Of a stretch of DNA of 64,000 nucleotides, positions 12,790 through 24,128 are shown piece after piece; positions within the stretch are counted from its first letter, which is position 1, and each line of letters starts with the position of its first letter. A program made the translations under genes and the position numbers. This DNA is from Cepaea nemoralis. Lineage: Eukaryota > Mollusca > Gastropoda > Stylommatophora > Helicidae. The stretch is from NCBI GenBank assembly GCA_014155875.1, contig JACEFZ010003426.1:1-64000 (forward strand). Direction: 5' to 3'. The notes beneath the pieces were generated by a model, which searched no databases, was not told the origin of the DNA, and saw only the letters and a program-made list of their open reading frames with translations.

Positions 12790-15700
12790 TAGTGTAGTTG
12801 TTGGGTCAACATGCAACAGTGTCTTGTTGTTGGCTCAACATGCAACAGTGTCTTGTTGTTGGCTCAACATGCAACAGTGTCTTGTTGTTGGCTCAATAGG
12901 CAACAGTGTCTTGTTGTTGGATCAACATGCAACAGTGTCTGTTGTTGGGCTCAACATGCAACAGTGTCTTGTTGTTGCTCACATGCAACAATGTCTTGTT
13001 GTGGGGTCAACATGCAACAGTGTCTTGTTGTTGGCTCAACATGCAAACAGTGTCCTTGTTGTTGGCTCAACATACAACACTGTCTTGTTGTTGGGTCAAC
13101 ATGCAACAGTGTCTTGTTGTTGGCTCAACATACAACAAGTGTCCTTGTTGTTGGCTCAACATTGCATAACAGTGTCTTGTTGTTGGCTCAACATGCAACA
13201 GTGTCTTGTTGTTGGCTCAACATGCAAACAGTGTCTTGTTGTTGGGGTCAACATGCAACAGTGTCTTGTTGTTGGCTCAACATGCAACAGTGTCTTGTTG
13301 TTGGCTCAACATGCAACAGTGTCTTGTTGTTGGCTCAAACATGCAACAGTGTCTTGTTGTTGGCTCAACATGCAACAGTGTCTTGTTGTTGGCTCAACAT
13401 GCAACAGTGTCTTGTTGTTGGCTCAACATACAACAATGTCTTGTTGTTGGCTCAACATGCAACAGTGTCTTGTTGTTGGCTCAACATGCAACAGTGTCTT
13501 GTTGTTGGCTCAACATGCAACAGTGTCTTGTTGTTGGCTCAACATGCAACAGTGTCTTGTTGTTGGCTCAACATGCAACAGTGTCTTGTTGTTGGCTCAA
13601 CATACAACAATGTCTTGTTGTTGGCTCAACATGCAACAGTGTCTTGTTGTTGGGTCAACATACAACAGTGTCTTGTTGTTGGGTCAACATGCAACAGTGT
13701 CTTGTTGTTGGGTCAACATGCAACAGTGTCTTGTTGTTGGGTCAACATACAACAGTGTCTTGTTGTTGGCTCAACATGCAACAGTGTCTTGTTGTTGGCT
13801 CAACATGCAACAATGTCTTGTTGTTGGGTCAACATGCAACAGTGTCTTGTTGTTGGCTCAACATACAACAATGTCTTGTTGTTGGGTCAACATGCAACAA
13901 TGTCTTGTTGTTGGCTCAACATGCAACAGTGTCTTGTTGTTGGCTCAACATACAACAATGTCTTGTTGTTGGGTCAACATGCAACAGTGTCTTGTTGTTG
14001 GCTCAACATACAACAATGTCTTGTTGTTGGGTCAACATGCAACAATGTCTTGTTGTTGGGTCAACATGCAACAGTGTCTTGTTGTTGGCTCAACATACAA
14101 CAATGTCTTGTTGTTGGGTCAACATGCAACAGTGTCTTGTTGTTGGCTCAACATACAACAGTGTCTTGTTGTTGGGTCAACATGCAACAGTGTCTTGTTG
14201 TTGGCTCAACATGCAACAGTGTCTTGTTGTTGGCTCAACATGCAACAATGTCTTGTTGTTGGGTCAACATGCAACAGTGTCTTGTTGTTGGCTCAACATG
14301 CAACAGTGTCTTGTTGTTGGCTCAACATACAACAATGTCTTGTTGTTGGGTCAACATGCAACAGTGTCTTGTTGTTGGCTCAACATGCAACAGTGTCTTG
14401 TTGTTGGCTCAACATGCAACAGTGTCTTGTTGTTGGCTCAACATGCAACAGTGTCTTGTTGTTGGCTCAACATGCAACAGTGTCTTGTTGTTGGCTCAAC
14501 ATGCAACAGTGTCTTGTTGTTGGCTCAACATGCAACAGTGTCTTGTTGTTGGCTCAACATGCAACAGTGTCTTGTTGTTGGCTCAACATACAACAATGTC
14601 TTGTTGTTGGCTCAACATGCAACAGTGTCTTGTTGTTGGCTCAACATACAACAATGTCTTGTTGTTGGCTCAACATGCAACAGTGTCTTGTTGTTGGCTC
14701 AACATGCAACAGTGTCTTGTTGTTGGCTCAACATGCAACAGTGTCTTGTTGTTGGCTCAACATGCAACAGTGTCTTGTTGTTGGCTCAACATGCAACAGT
14801 GTCTTGTTGTTGGCTCAACATGCAACAGTGTCTTGTTGTTGGGTCAACATGCAACAGTGTCTTGTTGTTGGCTCAACATACAACAATGTCTTGTTGTTGG
14901 CTCAACATGCAACAGTGTCTTGTTGTTGGGTCAACATACAACAGTGTCTTGTTGTTGGCTCAACATGCAACAATGTCTTGTTGTTGGGTCAACATACAAC
15001 AATGTCTTGTTGTTGGCTCAACATGCAACAATGTCTTGTTGTTGGTTCAACATGCACAGTGTCTTGTTGTTGGGTCAACATGCAACAGTGTCTTGTTGTT
15101 GGGTCAACATGCAACAGTGTCTTGTTGTTGGGTCAACATACAACAGTGTCTTGTTGTTGGCTCAACATGCAACAGTGTCTTGTTGTTGGCTCAACATGCA
15201 ACAATGTCTTGTTGTTGGGTCAACATGCAACAGTGTCTTGTTGTTGGCTCAACATACAACAATGTCTTGTTGTTGGGTCAACATGCAACAATGTCTTGTT
15301 GTTGGCTCAACATGCAACAGTGTCTTGTTGTTGGCTCAACATACAACAATGTCTTGTTGTTGGCTCAACATACAACAATGTCTTGTTGTTGGCTCAACAT
15401 ACAACAATGTCTTGTTGTTGGCTCAACATGCAACAGTGTCTTGTTGTTGGCTCAACATGCAACAGTGTCTTGTTGTTGGCTCAACATGCAACAGTGTCTT
15501 GTTGTTGGCTCAACATGCAACAGTGTCTTGTTGTTGGCTCAACATGCAACAGTGTCTTGTTGTTGGCTCAACATGCAACAGTGTCTTGTTGTTGGGTCAA
15601 CATGCAACAGTGTCTTGTTGTTGGCTCAACATGCAACAGTGTCTTGTTGTTGGGTCAACATACAACAGTGTCTTGTTGTTGGCTCAACATGCAACAGTGT

Positions 15701-16645
15701 CTTGTTGTTGGCTCAACATGCAACAATGTCTTGTTGTTGGGTCAACATACAACAATGTCTTGTTGTTGGCTCAACATGCAACAATGTCTTGTTGTTGGGT
15801 CAACATGCAACAGTGTCTTGTTGTTGGGTCAACATGCAACAGTGTCTTGTTGTTGGGTCAACATGCAACAGTGTCTTGTTGTTGGGTCAACATACAACAG
15901 TGTCTTGTTGTTGGCTCAACATGCAACAGTGTCTTGTTGTTGGCTCAACATGCAACAATGTCTTGTTGTTGGGTCAACATGCAACAGTGTCTTGTTGTTG
16001 GCTCAACATACAACAATGTCTTGTTGTTGGGTCAACATGCAACAATGTCTTGTTGTTGGCTCAACATGCAACAGTGTCTTGTTGTTGGCTCAACATACAA
16101 CAATGTCTTGTTGTTGGCTCAACATACAACAATGTCTTGTTGTTGGGTCAACATGCAACAATGTCTTGTTGTTGGGTCAACATGCAACAGTGTCTTGTTG
16201 TTGGGTCAACATGCAACAGTGTCTTGTTGTTGGCTCAACATGCAACAATGTCTTGTTGTTGGGTCAACATGCAACAGTGTCTTGTTGTTGGGTCAACATG
16301 CAACAGTGTCTTGTTGTTGGCTCAACATGCAACAATGTCTTGTTGTTGGGTCAACATGCAACAATGTCTTGTTGTTGGGTCAACATGCAACAGTGTCTTG
16401 TTGTTGGGTCAACATGCAACAGTGTCTTGTTGTTGGCTCAACATGCAACAGTGTCTTGTTGTTGGGTCAACATGCAACAGTGTCTTGTTGTTGGCTCAAC
16501 ATGCAACAGTGTCTTGTTGGCTCAACATACAACAATGTCTTGTTGTTGGGTCAACATGCAACAGTGTCTTGTTGTTGGCTCAACATGCAACAGTGTCTTG
16601 TTGTTGGCTCAACATGCAACAGTGTCTTGTTGGCTCAACATATGT
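12790..16645. repeat. 29-bp minisatellite, about 130 copies
   Basis: The unit is TGTCTTGTTGTTGGCTCAAC plus ATGCAACAG. Nearly all variation is at three positions: GGCTC/GGGTC, ATGCAAC/ATACAAC and CAGTG/CAATG. The left 600 bases have scattered 1-base indels, while the rest is highly uniform. The stop-free unit leaves all three plus frames open for more than 1,200 codons each; this is a property of the repeat, not evidence of a protein. Confidence 0.96.
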
Positions 16646-16745
16646 CCATGTTTTCCTGAAATCTCTATTTCTGTGTGTTTTTGTATCTCAACTTATAACT
16701 GTAATTAACAGAAGATGCAACTGTTTATCTCAAAGTGCAACTGCT

Positions 16746-17095
16746 TTTACATCTCATGATTCAGCATTTGTTGTATTCCAACATGTAGACCTTGTTTGTA
16801 AGAGTGGGTGATAGAAGCTAGATTCAACATTTGTTGTATTCCAACATGTAGACCTTGTTTGTAAGAGTGGGTGATAGAAGCTAGATTCAACATTTGTTGT
16901 ATTCCAACATGTAGACCTTGTTTGTAAGAGTGGGTGATAGAAGCTAGATTCAACATTTGTTGTATTCCAACATGTAGACCTTGTTTGTAAGAGTGGGTGA
17001 TAGAAGCTAGATTCAACATTTGCTGTATTCTAACATGTAGACCTTGTTTGTAAGAGTGGGTGATAGAAGCTAGATTCAGCATTTGTTATATTTCA
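16746..17095. repeat. 63-bp minisatellite, about 5.5 copies
   Basis: The unit contains GATTCAACATTTGTTGTATT, CCAACATGTAGACCTTGTTT and GTAAGAGTGGGTGATAGAAG. Copies are almost identical except the last, which begins to look like the 66-bp family that follows. Confidence 0.93.
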
Positions 17096-17545
17096 ACACA
17101 CGGTTCATGTAAGAGTGAGAGAGAGAAGCTAGATATGATGCAGCATTTATTATATTTCAATACATGGTTCATGTAAGAGTGAGAGAGAGAGAAGCTAGAT
17201 ATGATGCAGCATTTATTATATTTCAATACATGGTTCATGTAAGAGTGAGAGAGAGAGAAGCTAGATATGATGCAGCATTTATTATATTTCAATACATGGT
17301 TCATGTAAGAGTGAGAGAGAGAGAAGCTAGGTATGATGCAGCATTTATTATATTTCAATACATGGTTCATGTAAGAGGAGAGAGAGAAGCTAAATATGAT
17401 GCAGCATTTATTAATTTTCAATACATGTTTCACGTAAGAGTGGGAGAGAGAAGCTAGGTATGATGCAGCATTTATCTTATTTCAATACATGGTTCATGTA
17501 AGAGTGGGAGAGAGAAGCTTGATATGATGTAGCATTTATTATATT
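17096..17545. repeat. 66-bp minisatellite, about 7 copies
   Basis: The unit contains GTAAGAGTGAGAGAGAGAGA, AGCTAGATATGATGCAGCAT, TTATTATATTTCAATACATG and GTTCAT. It shares GTAAGAGTGxGxGAxAGAAGCTAGAT and CAGCATTTxTTxTATTTCAA with the preceding 63-bp family, so the two have a common origin. Confidence 0.92.
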
Positions 17546-17680
17546 TGTAATTTTTGTGTCAGCAATGTTGCTAGAGGTATAATTTTTGTGTCAGTCATGT
17601 TGTTAGAGGTTTAATTTTTGTGTCAGTAATGTTGTTAGAGATGTAATTGTTGTGTCAGTAATGTTGATGGAGTGGTGTAA
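17546..17680. repeat. About 32-bp repeat, 4 copies
   Basis: Units of the form AATTTTTGTGTCAGTAATGT followed by TGTTAGAG repeat four times with some divergence. Confidence 0.8.
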
Positions 17681-17841
17681 TTACTACAACACATTTAGAC
17701 ATTCAGCTACATTGATGTGCATTTCTGTGCCTGTTCAGACAATTGGTATATGTTCAGGCACTGTGTAGCCACCATCATGTGTACAAGCATGTGGTATGTG
17801 TACAAGCATGTGGTATGTGTACAGGAACTATATAAACAAGT

Positions 17842-19610
17842 GGTGCAGACCTGTGCTGTCAGCCCCTGCGACTTACCTTGAGACAGCCATGAGGTGCAGA
17901 CCTGTGCTGTCAGCCCCTGCGACTTACCTTGAGACAGCCATGAGGTGCAGACCTGTGCTGTCAGCCCCTGCGACTTACCTTGAGACAGCCATGAGGTGCA
18001 GACCTGTGCTGTCAGCCCCTGCGACTTACCTTGAGACAGCCATGAGGTGCAGACCTGTGCTGTCAGCCCCTGCGACTTACCTTGAGACAGCCATGAGGTG
18101 CAGACCTGTGCTGTCAGCCCCTGCGACTTACCTTGAGACAGCCATGAGGTGCAGACCTGTGCTGTCAGCCCCTGCGACTTGCCTTGAGACAGCCATGAGG
18201 TGCAGACCTGTGCTGTCAGCCCCTGCGACTTACCTTGAGACAGCCATGAGGTGCAGACCTGTGCTGTCAGCCCCTGCGACTTACCTTGAGACAGCCATGA
18301 GGTGCTGGCATGTGCTGTCAGCCCCTGTGACTTACCTTGAGACAGCCATGAGGTGCAGACCTGTGCTGTCAGCCCCTGCGACTTGCCTTGAGACAGCCAT
18401 GAGGTGGGCAGACCTGTGCTGTCAGCCCCCTGTGACTTGCCTTGAGACAGCCATGAGGTGCAGACCTGTGCTGTCAGCCCCTGCGACTTACCTTGAGACA
18501 GCCATGAGGTGCAGACCTGTGCTGTCAGCCCCTGCGACTTGCCTTGAGACAGCCATGAGGTGCAGACCTGTGCTGTCAGCCCCTGTGACTTGCCTTGAGA
18601 CAGCCATGAGGTGCAGACCTGTGCTGTCAGCCCCTGTGACTTGCCTTGAGACAGCCATGAGGTGCAGACCTGTGCTGTCAGCCCCTGTGACTTACCTTGA
18701 GACAAGCCATGAGGTGCAGACCTGTGCTGTCAGCCCCTGCGACTTACCTTGAGACAGCCATGAGGTGCAGACCTGTGCTGTCAGCCCCTGTGACTTGCCT
18801 TGAGACAACCATGAGGTGCAGACCTGTGCTGTCAGCCCCTGTGACTTGCCTTGAGACAGCCATGAGGTGCAGACCTGTGCTGTCAGCCCCTGTGACTTGC
18901 CTTGAGACAGCCATGAGGTGCAGACCTGTGCTGTCAGCCCCTGTGACTTGCCTTGAGACAGCCATGAGGTGCAGACCTGTGCTGTCAGCCCCTGTGACTT
19001 GCCTTGAGACAGCCATGAGGTGCAGACCTGTGCTGTCAGCCCCTGTGACTTGCCTTGAGACAGCCATGAGGTGCAGACCTGTGCTGTCAGCCCCTGTGAC
19101 TTGCCTTGAGACAGCCATGAGGTGCAGACCTGTGCTTTCAGCCCCTGCGACTTGCCTTGAGACAGCCATGAGGTGCAGACCTGTGCTGTCAGCCCCTGTG
19201 ACTTGCCTTGAGACAGCCATGAGGTCCTGACCTGTGCTGTCAGCCCCTGTGACTTGCCTTGAGACAGCCATGAGGTGCAGACCTGTGCTGTCAGCCCCTG
19301 TGACTTACCTTGAGACAGCCATGAGGTGCATGACCTGTGCTGTCAGCCCCTGCAACTTAGCCTTGAGACAGCCATGAGGTGCAGACCTGTGCTGTCAGCC
19401 CCTGCGACTTGCCTTGAGACAGCCATGAGGTGCAGACCTGTGCTGTCAGCCCCTGCGACTTACCTTGAGACAGCCATGAGGTGCAGACCTGTGCTGTCAG
19501 CCCCTGCGACTTACCTTGAGACAGCCATGAGGTGCAGACCTGTGCTGTCAGCCCCTGCGACTTACCTTGAGACAGCCATGAGGTGCTGGCATGTGCTGTC
19601 AGCCATGCTC
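17842..19610. repeat. 51-bp minisatellite, about 34 copies, each with a splice-donor-like site
   Basis: The unit contains TGAGGTGCAGACCTGTGCTG, TCAGCCCCTGCGACTTACCT and TGAGACAGCCA. The length is 17 codons, so reading frames stay open on both strands (318 and 332 codons). On the minus strand each unit reads CTGTCTCAAG|GTAAGTCGC, a perfect match to the 5' splice-site consensus, or the variant CAAG|GCAAGT, the consensus of GC-AG introns. CACAG|GTCTGC in each unit resembles an acceptor. The array may descend from an exon-intron border; I see no parent gene nearby. Confidence 0.92.
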
Positions 19611-20295
19611 TACTTGGGGACAGCGCACGTTTGCTTCTCATGCTTAGCTGACGTGAGTCCCACATGGCTGATGACACAGTGTACAAACATATGTGTGTGT
19701 ACAATCATGCATTGTGAATAAACACATGACAGAAATGCCATAACTCCATGTTGAAAGTGTATATAAGCAATGTATTACCCCATCCTGAACTCATTCTGGT
19801 CATGTAGATTTCTGTGTCACAAGTTTTAATCTGTCATATGTTCACATGTACATAGATAAGTTATGTCATGTGTTCACATATACATAGATAGGTTCTGCCA
19901 TGTGTTCAAATGTACATAGAAGGATCTGTCATGTGTTCACATGTACATAGAAGGTTCTATCATGTGTTCACATGTACATAGAAGGTTCTGTCATGTGTTC
20001 ACATGTACATAGAAGGTTCTGTCATGTGTTCACATGTGCATAGAAGGTTATGTCATGTGTTCACATGTACATAGAAGGTTCTATCATGTGTTCACTTGTA
20101 CATAGATAGGTTCTGTCATGTGTCCACATGTACATAGATAGGTTCTGTCATGTGTTCACATGTACATAGACAGGTTCTGCCATGTGTTCACATGTACATA
20201 GACAGGTTCTGCCATGTGTTCACATGTACACAGATTGATTCTGTCATGTGTTCTTTTGTACATAGATAAGTTCTCTATGCATATTCAATTTAATA
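19611..20295. repeat. 31-33-bp minisatellite with unique lead-in
   Basis: From about 19835, units of the form TTCTGTCATGTGTTCACATG plus TACATAGAAGG repeat about 14 times. 19611-19834 is unique sequence in which I see no gene. Confidence 0.88.
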
Positions 20296-21865
20296 ATAAA
20301 CAATATTTCAACAAACTGTTTGTTTCTGATTTCTTGCTAAACGAGCAGGTCATTCTGTTAGTGACGGATGTTGGCAGGATACAACAACAGGACATAACTG
20401 CCATGATCCTATATTAGGTAATGAAATAGTAAACTTATAGAAGATAGAGCTTCACGCAATTCAGTGGGAATCTCGGGCGGTTCACAGATTCACGCTAACC
20501 TAAGTGATAATACAGCGTGTCCTCCAGGCAATCTGTCTGCGTGGAGCCATGGTCGGAGCTGGACCTGGTTCTTTTGTTCCCCTAGAATGGCTAAATAATG
20601 AGCCCCTACAGAGTTATAGACATGTTGTGAAGGTGAACTGTCTAATACTTGGAGTCAATATAAGATTTGGTTTGATAGAATATAAGGATATGTGCCCGCC
20701 AGAGCTGTTCCAGGCACGATGGACATTCAGAAACTACCTAGTTATAGCTTTTCCGAACAAGAGCGGCATTCGGAAACTAGATAGAGCTGTTCCTAGCACG
20801 AAAGACATTTCACTCGGACGTGTTTTGCGTTGTGCCTGATTTATTTGCACCCGTAGGCCAGCACATCCGGCTTCGGCAGGTATTTTTATGGGTTAGCCTT
20901 CCCGGGGTTTCGAGGTACGTTAGACTGTTAGTGCTGTGGTGTCGCCCACATCTCAGCTGGTCAAAGTAGAACGGTCATCGACATCACGGTAAACCTTTAA
21001 GGGAAGGCAGGGGCAGACCATGGACATACTCCCGCTGTACAAGGATCTTCCAAAATAGCAGAGCCAGCACGTATTGCTCTGAGACTGGGCTCACCCGAGG
21101 TTTTGCCACGTCCTGCTCTTGGCTGCTTTAATTCCTCACTTCCATGTATTGGGCATTTCGCCTGCCACTGGTCGCTCAAGCACAAACCAGGAACGGACAG
21201 ACTGCGGACGACATCCACTAGGTAAGCTTTCGCTTTGGACTTCGGGCCACGCAATGGATTCGCTAGCCGTGCGTTCCATTTCGTGTTATTGAGACGTTTT
21301 TCCACCTTTGTCTAGACTCTATGAGTTACATACAGACAGTTTTCGTAACCGTTTCATTCGACTGGGGACTTCTTCTACCTTTTAGTACTCGCTCACGAGG
21401 TGGGCTACATGTGCTGCCGGCTCAGCACCTTACCTCCATGCAGCAGTGAGCGAGAAACGGCCAGGCCCTCTCATCCGGGGACCCCTCATATCCCCCAGCT
21501 GAGAGCCTTCGGACAAGTATCAGAACTGGGCATGTAGCGTGCTCAATATGCCACCTCTATTTTTCGGTAGGTGGGTATCGGCCAGGCTCTCACATCCGAG
21601 GACTTAAGGCTTAGAGGCGTTCAGCCTCAACCCTCGACAGAGAGCCTTGGAGTATGTGTCCGAACCAAGAACTTTTGCCTTCGTGCGCCTGATTTAAACT
21701 TTTGACTGCTATCCACAGTCTACCTGCAGAGCAGCAGGTTGTGTCTCGCTTAATATGGCCCCTATCCCATAAGCTGTCCACGGCAAGGTGGAGACACATC
21801 GGGGGAGGACCAGGGGATTCAACCCAAGTATTGTTGATGCCGATCTATCATCACTGCCAAGTAAA
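20296..21865. other. Unassigned sequence
   Basis: This stretch is more GC-rich than the minisatellites around it. Short reading frames (111 codons at 20504-20839, 102 codons at 20997-21305 on the minus strand) have no recognisable motif. Two diverged copies of GGCCAGGCTCTCACATCCG followed later by GAGAGCCTT (near 21460 and 21580) suggest an old tandem duplication, perhaps a decayed mobile element. I cannot name it. Confidence 0.4.
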
Positions 21866-22083
21866 CAACGTACTGGGGGGGGGGGGGGGGAATTTGGAGG
21901 TTTCCGGGGGGGGGGGGGAATGAAGATTATTTCAAGATCGCGTTAATACAAGAACCGATTACTTGATCTTGTTTTTCCCTTCATACTTTACGGTTCTGTA
22001 CGTCTCACCCTTCTAAAATTCATTTTATAAAGTAAGTAGACCCACAAATCACGTTTTATGTGGACGTCTAGACTTGTTTTCCT
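21866..22083 (-). mobile_element. hAT-type MITE fragment, inverted second copy
   Basis: This is the reverse complement of the inner and right part of the complete element at 28774-29154. Shared stretches include ACAAGTCTAGACGTCCACAT and GATCAAGTAATCGGTTCTTG. The terminal inverted repeats are missing and two G homopolymers (14-15 bases) sit at the left end, matching the G run near the end of the complete copy. It abuts the 16-bp array. Confidence 0.8.
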
Positions 22084-22227
22084 ATGGCATCAACAGGCCA
22101 CAACATCAGCGGGAACAATACCAATGGGACACAATATCACCAGGACACAATATCACCAGGACACAATATCAACAGGACACAACATCAACAGGACACAATA
22201 TCAACAGCACAATATCACCAGGACACT
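22084..22227. repeat. 16-bp minisatellite, first block
   Basis: Units of ATCAACAGGACACAAT, some with CACCAGG, repeat about nine times. The array resumes at 23298 and again at 26493, so it has been split by later insertions. Confidence 0.9.
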
Positions 22228-23297
22228 TCTTCTTCTTTCGTTCGCCTAAATTATGTTTATAACTGCAATGTTGTCTCTTGTATGAATCTAACAGTCTTTT
22301 TTAGTTCATTCAGCGGTCCATAGAGTTTATCTTCCACTGTTGTCTCTCTAGGCCAGAAGGTTCGCCTGGATATGTTGTAGTTTGGGCAATCCTGGAGTAT
22401 GTGCTCTGCTGTCTGCGACGCCAAACCACATATGCACATGGCTGAGTCACCAATCTTGAATTTTGTATACATGTGGTTGCGTAATCTATTGTGTCCTGTT
22501 CTGAGGCGCAGAAGAATGACCTGTTCTGGTCTGTCCATAACGTGGTAGTCGTCTTGAGTAAGGTTTGGTGGCCTTCTGACTGATTTGATCATTCTTTTCT
22601 TTTGGTGGTATGTAATAGGCACATCTGGTTGTTCTTCTTGTGCTCCTTCCTTAGCCAATCGATCAGCTCTGTCGTTTCCGGGGATTCCACAGTGGGATGG
22701 TATCCACTGTATGGTGATCTTACGATGACTGCTAAGTTCAGAAAGTAGTGTCCTCAGAACTGGCAATTTCCCAGACAGGAGCGCCTCTATTACGGATTTT
22801 GCATCTGTCAATATCACCACAGGTTGTGTACCATGGCTGGTATTTTGTAATTTCTCTGTGGCTATCTTGATTGCCTCAATTTCAGCATCATAATTATGGC
22901 AGTACTTTCCTGTTGGAATTCTGGCCGTGTCTCTAGTGTTATTTGGGTATTCTATATACACTCCCGCTCCTCCATTTCGAACAGCATTTTGTGCTGACCC
23001 ATCTGTGTAGACTCGGATCCAGAGGTCCTGTGGGTATTCGTCATCAAGGAAGCTGAGAGTGGCTGTTCTGCGCTGTACACTGTTCTGTTCTTCCTTGTCA
23101 AATATTCCTCTCACTTTTGACTGGATTTGTAGTGATATTCTATGTTCATCTTTCCACGGGGTTCGCTCTGGAATAGCTGTCAGGGGGATATCAACTGTGG
23201 GAAGATCGATGGTTTCTCTGCAGAGTTGTTTGGCCTGGTGGATGAAACTACTTCTTTTCAACCGCCCCAAAGCTAAGTTTTCAAATCTGTTCTTCAT
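22228..23297 (-). mobile_element. 5'-truncated LINE inserted into the 16-bp array
   Basis: The array sequence stops at AGGACAC on the left and resumes at AGGACACAAT on the right, with a LINE 3' end between. In the element's own orientation the 5' end (right) is truncated inside ORF2 and the 3' end (left) finishes with a short GAAGAAGAA tail. Simple-repeat 3' tails rather than poly(A) are known for several non-LTR clades. Confidence 0.8.
22257..23297 (-). CDS. LINE ORF2 C-terminus: RNase H domain and CCHC motif
   Basis: An uninterrupted 346-codon frame encodes the C-terminal part of a non-LTR retrotransposon polyprotein. The RNase H domain, which removes RNA from the RNA-DNA hybrid, shows all expected catalytic residues: D99 in YTDGSA, E139 in DAEIEAI, D165 in LTDAKSV, and H202 and D209 in SHCGIPGNDRAD. 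Downstream, CIC(G) at 288-290 with H299 and C304 forms the CCHC-like motif typical of I/R1/jockey-group ORF2 ends. The intact frame suggests a fairly young insertion. The start codon is only the first Met inside the truncated fragment, since reverse transcriptase and endonuclease are absent. RNase H placement is confident; clade is not. Confidence 0.85.
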   Translation of the reverse strand: MKNRFENLALGRLKRSSFIHQAKQLCRETIDLPTVDIPLTAIPERTPWKDEHRISLQIQSKVRGIFDKEEQNSVQRRTATLSFLDDEYPQDLWIRVYTDGSAQNAVRNGGAGVYIEYPNNTRDTARIPTGKYCHNYDAEIEAIKIATEKLQNTSHGTQPVVILTDAKSVIEALLSGKLPVLRTLLSELSSHRKITIQWIPSHCGIPGNDRADRLAKEGAQEEQPDVPITYHQKKRMIKSVRRPPNLTQDDYHVMDRPEQVILLRLRTGHNRLRNHMYTKFKIGDSAMCICGLASQTAEHILQDCPNYNISRRTFWPRETTVEDKLYGPLNELKKTVRFIQETTLQL

Positions 23298-23612
23298 AGG
23301 ACACAATATCAACAGGACACAATATCAACAGGACACAACATCAACAGGACGCAATATCAACAGGACACAACATCAACAGGACACAATATCAACAGGACAA
23401 TATCAACAGGACATAACATCAACAGGACACAACATCACCAGGACACAACATCAACAGGACACAACACCAACAGGACACAATATCAACAGGACACAATATC
23501 AACAGGACACAATATCAACAGGACACAATATCAACAGGACACAACATCAACAGGACACAACATCAACAAGACACAACACCAACAGGACAATATCAACAGG
23601 ACACAACATCAA
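23298..23612. repeat. 16-bp minisatellite, second block
   Basis: About 20 units of ATCAACAGGACACAAY follow the LINE without a gap. The block ends at TCAACATG where the (TTAG)n tail of the next LINE begins. Confidence 0.93.
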
Positions 23613-24128
23613 CATGTTAGTTAGTTAGTTAGTCGACAGATCATCCTCGTTGCACATCGGACCATTCAGTCCATAAGTGCTCGGATCCCGTCCTCAGTAA
23701 ATCCCGCAGCGTGTCGCGGCTAACGACACCAGTTCTGTGTTGGTTTATTAATCTTCTTTGGCTTCCTGCGTAGTGTTCTTGTTTGGCCACTCCTCTTTTA
23801 ATTTGCTGTTATCGCTATATGAACATGGCTGTAGATTCGCAGTCATCACTTGGTTCTTGCAAAAGTCTTACTTCTCGTTGAGCATTCAGGATGCCAGACT
23901 GATCCATGGCACGTCCTGCGAGCTTGTCAGCACGTTCATTTCCTTGTACTCCCGCATGCCCTGGCACGAAGATGAAACTAATGTTTGCCAGCCGAGACCG
24001 CTCTAGAGACAGCAACCATTCTCTTCGGATCCACCCCATCTATATCCTCTTGAGCATGCTCATTGAGTCGCTAATGAAACATGCCCTAGTGAATGTCTGT
24101 GTCTCGAGCCATGTTATTGCTTTCTCTG
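23613..24128 (-). pseudogene. 3' end of a (CTAA)n-tailed LINE, copy A
   Basis: On the minus strand this is the RNase H end of a LINE: REWLLSLERSRLANISF, then VPGHAGVQGNERADKLAG, the last catalytic block of RNase H. The 3' UTR ends in a (CTAA)n tail at 23613-23635. It matches copy B (28527-30430) over the whole length, including the TGTCGACTAA end. Homology to copy B stops at about 24128, inside RNase H. The first catalytic blocks are missing, so it is inactive. Confidence 0.8.

Noticed and set aside
12746..16811. Three overlapping frames of 1,200-1,320 codons on the plus strand
   Set aside because: All three frames are open because the 29-base unit has no stop in any phase. The peptides are the same unit read in rotation; there is no start context or non-repetitive domain.
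17707..19271. 17-residue repeat proteins on both strands of the 51-bp array
   Set aside because: The unit length is a multiple of three and stop-free on both strands; simultaneous openness on both strands argues for a by-product.
20504..21305. Frames of 111 and 102 codons as genes
   Set aside because: No motif, no convincing start or splice context, and composition like the surrounding non-coding DNA.
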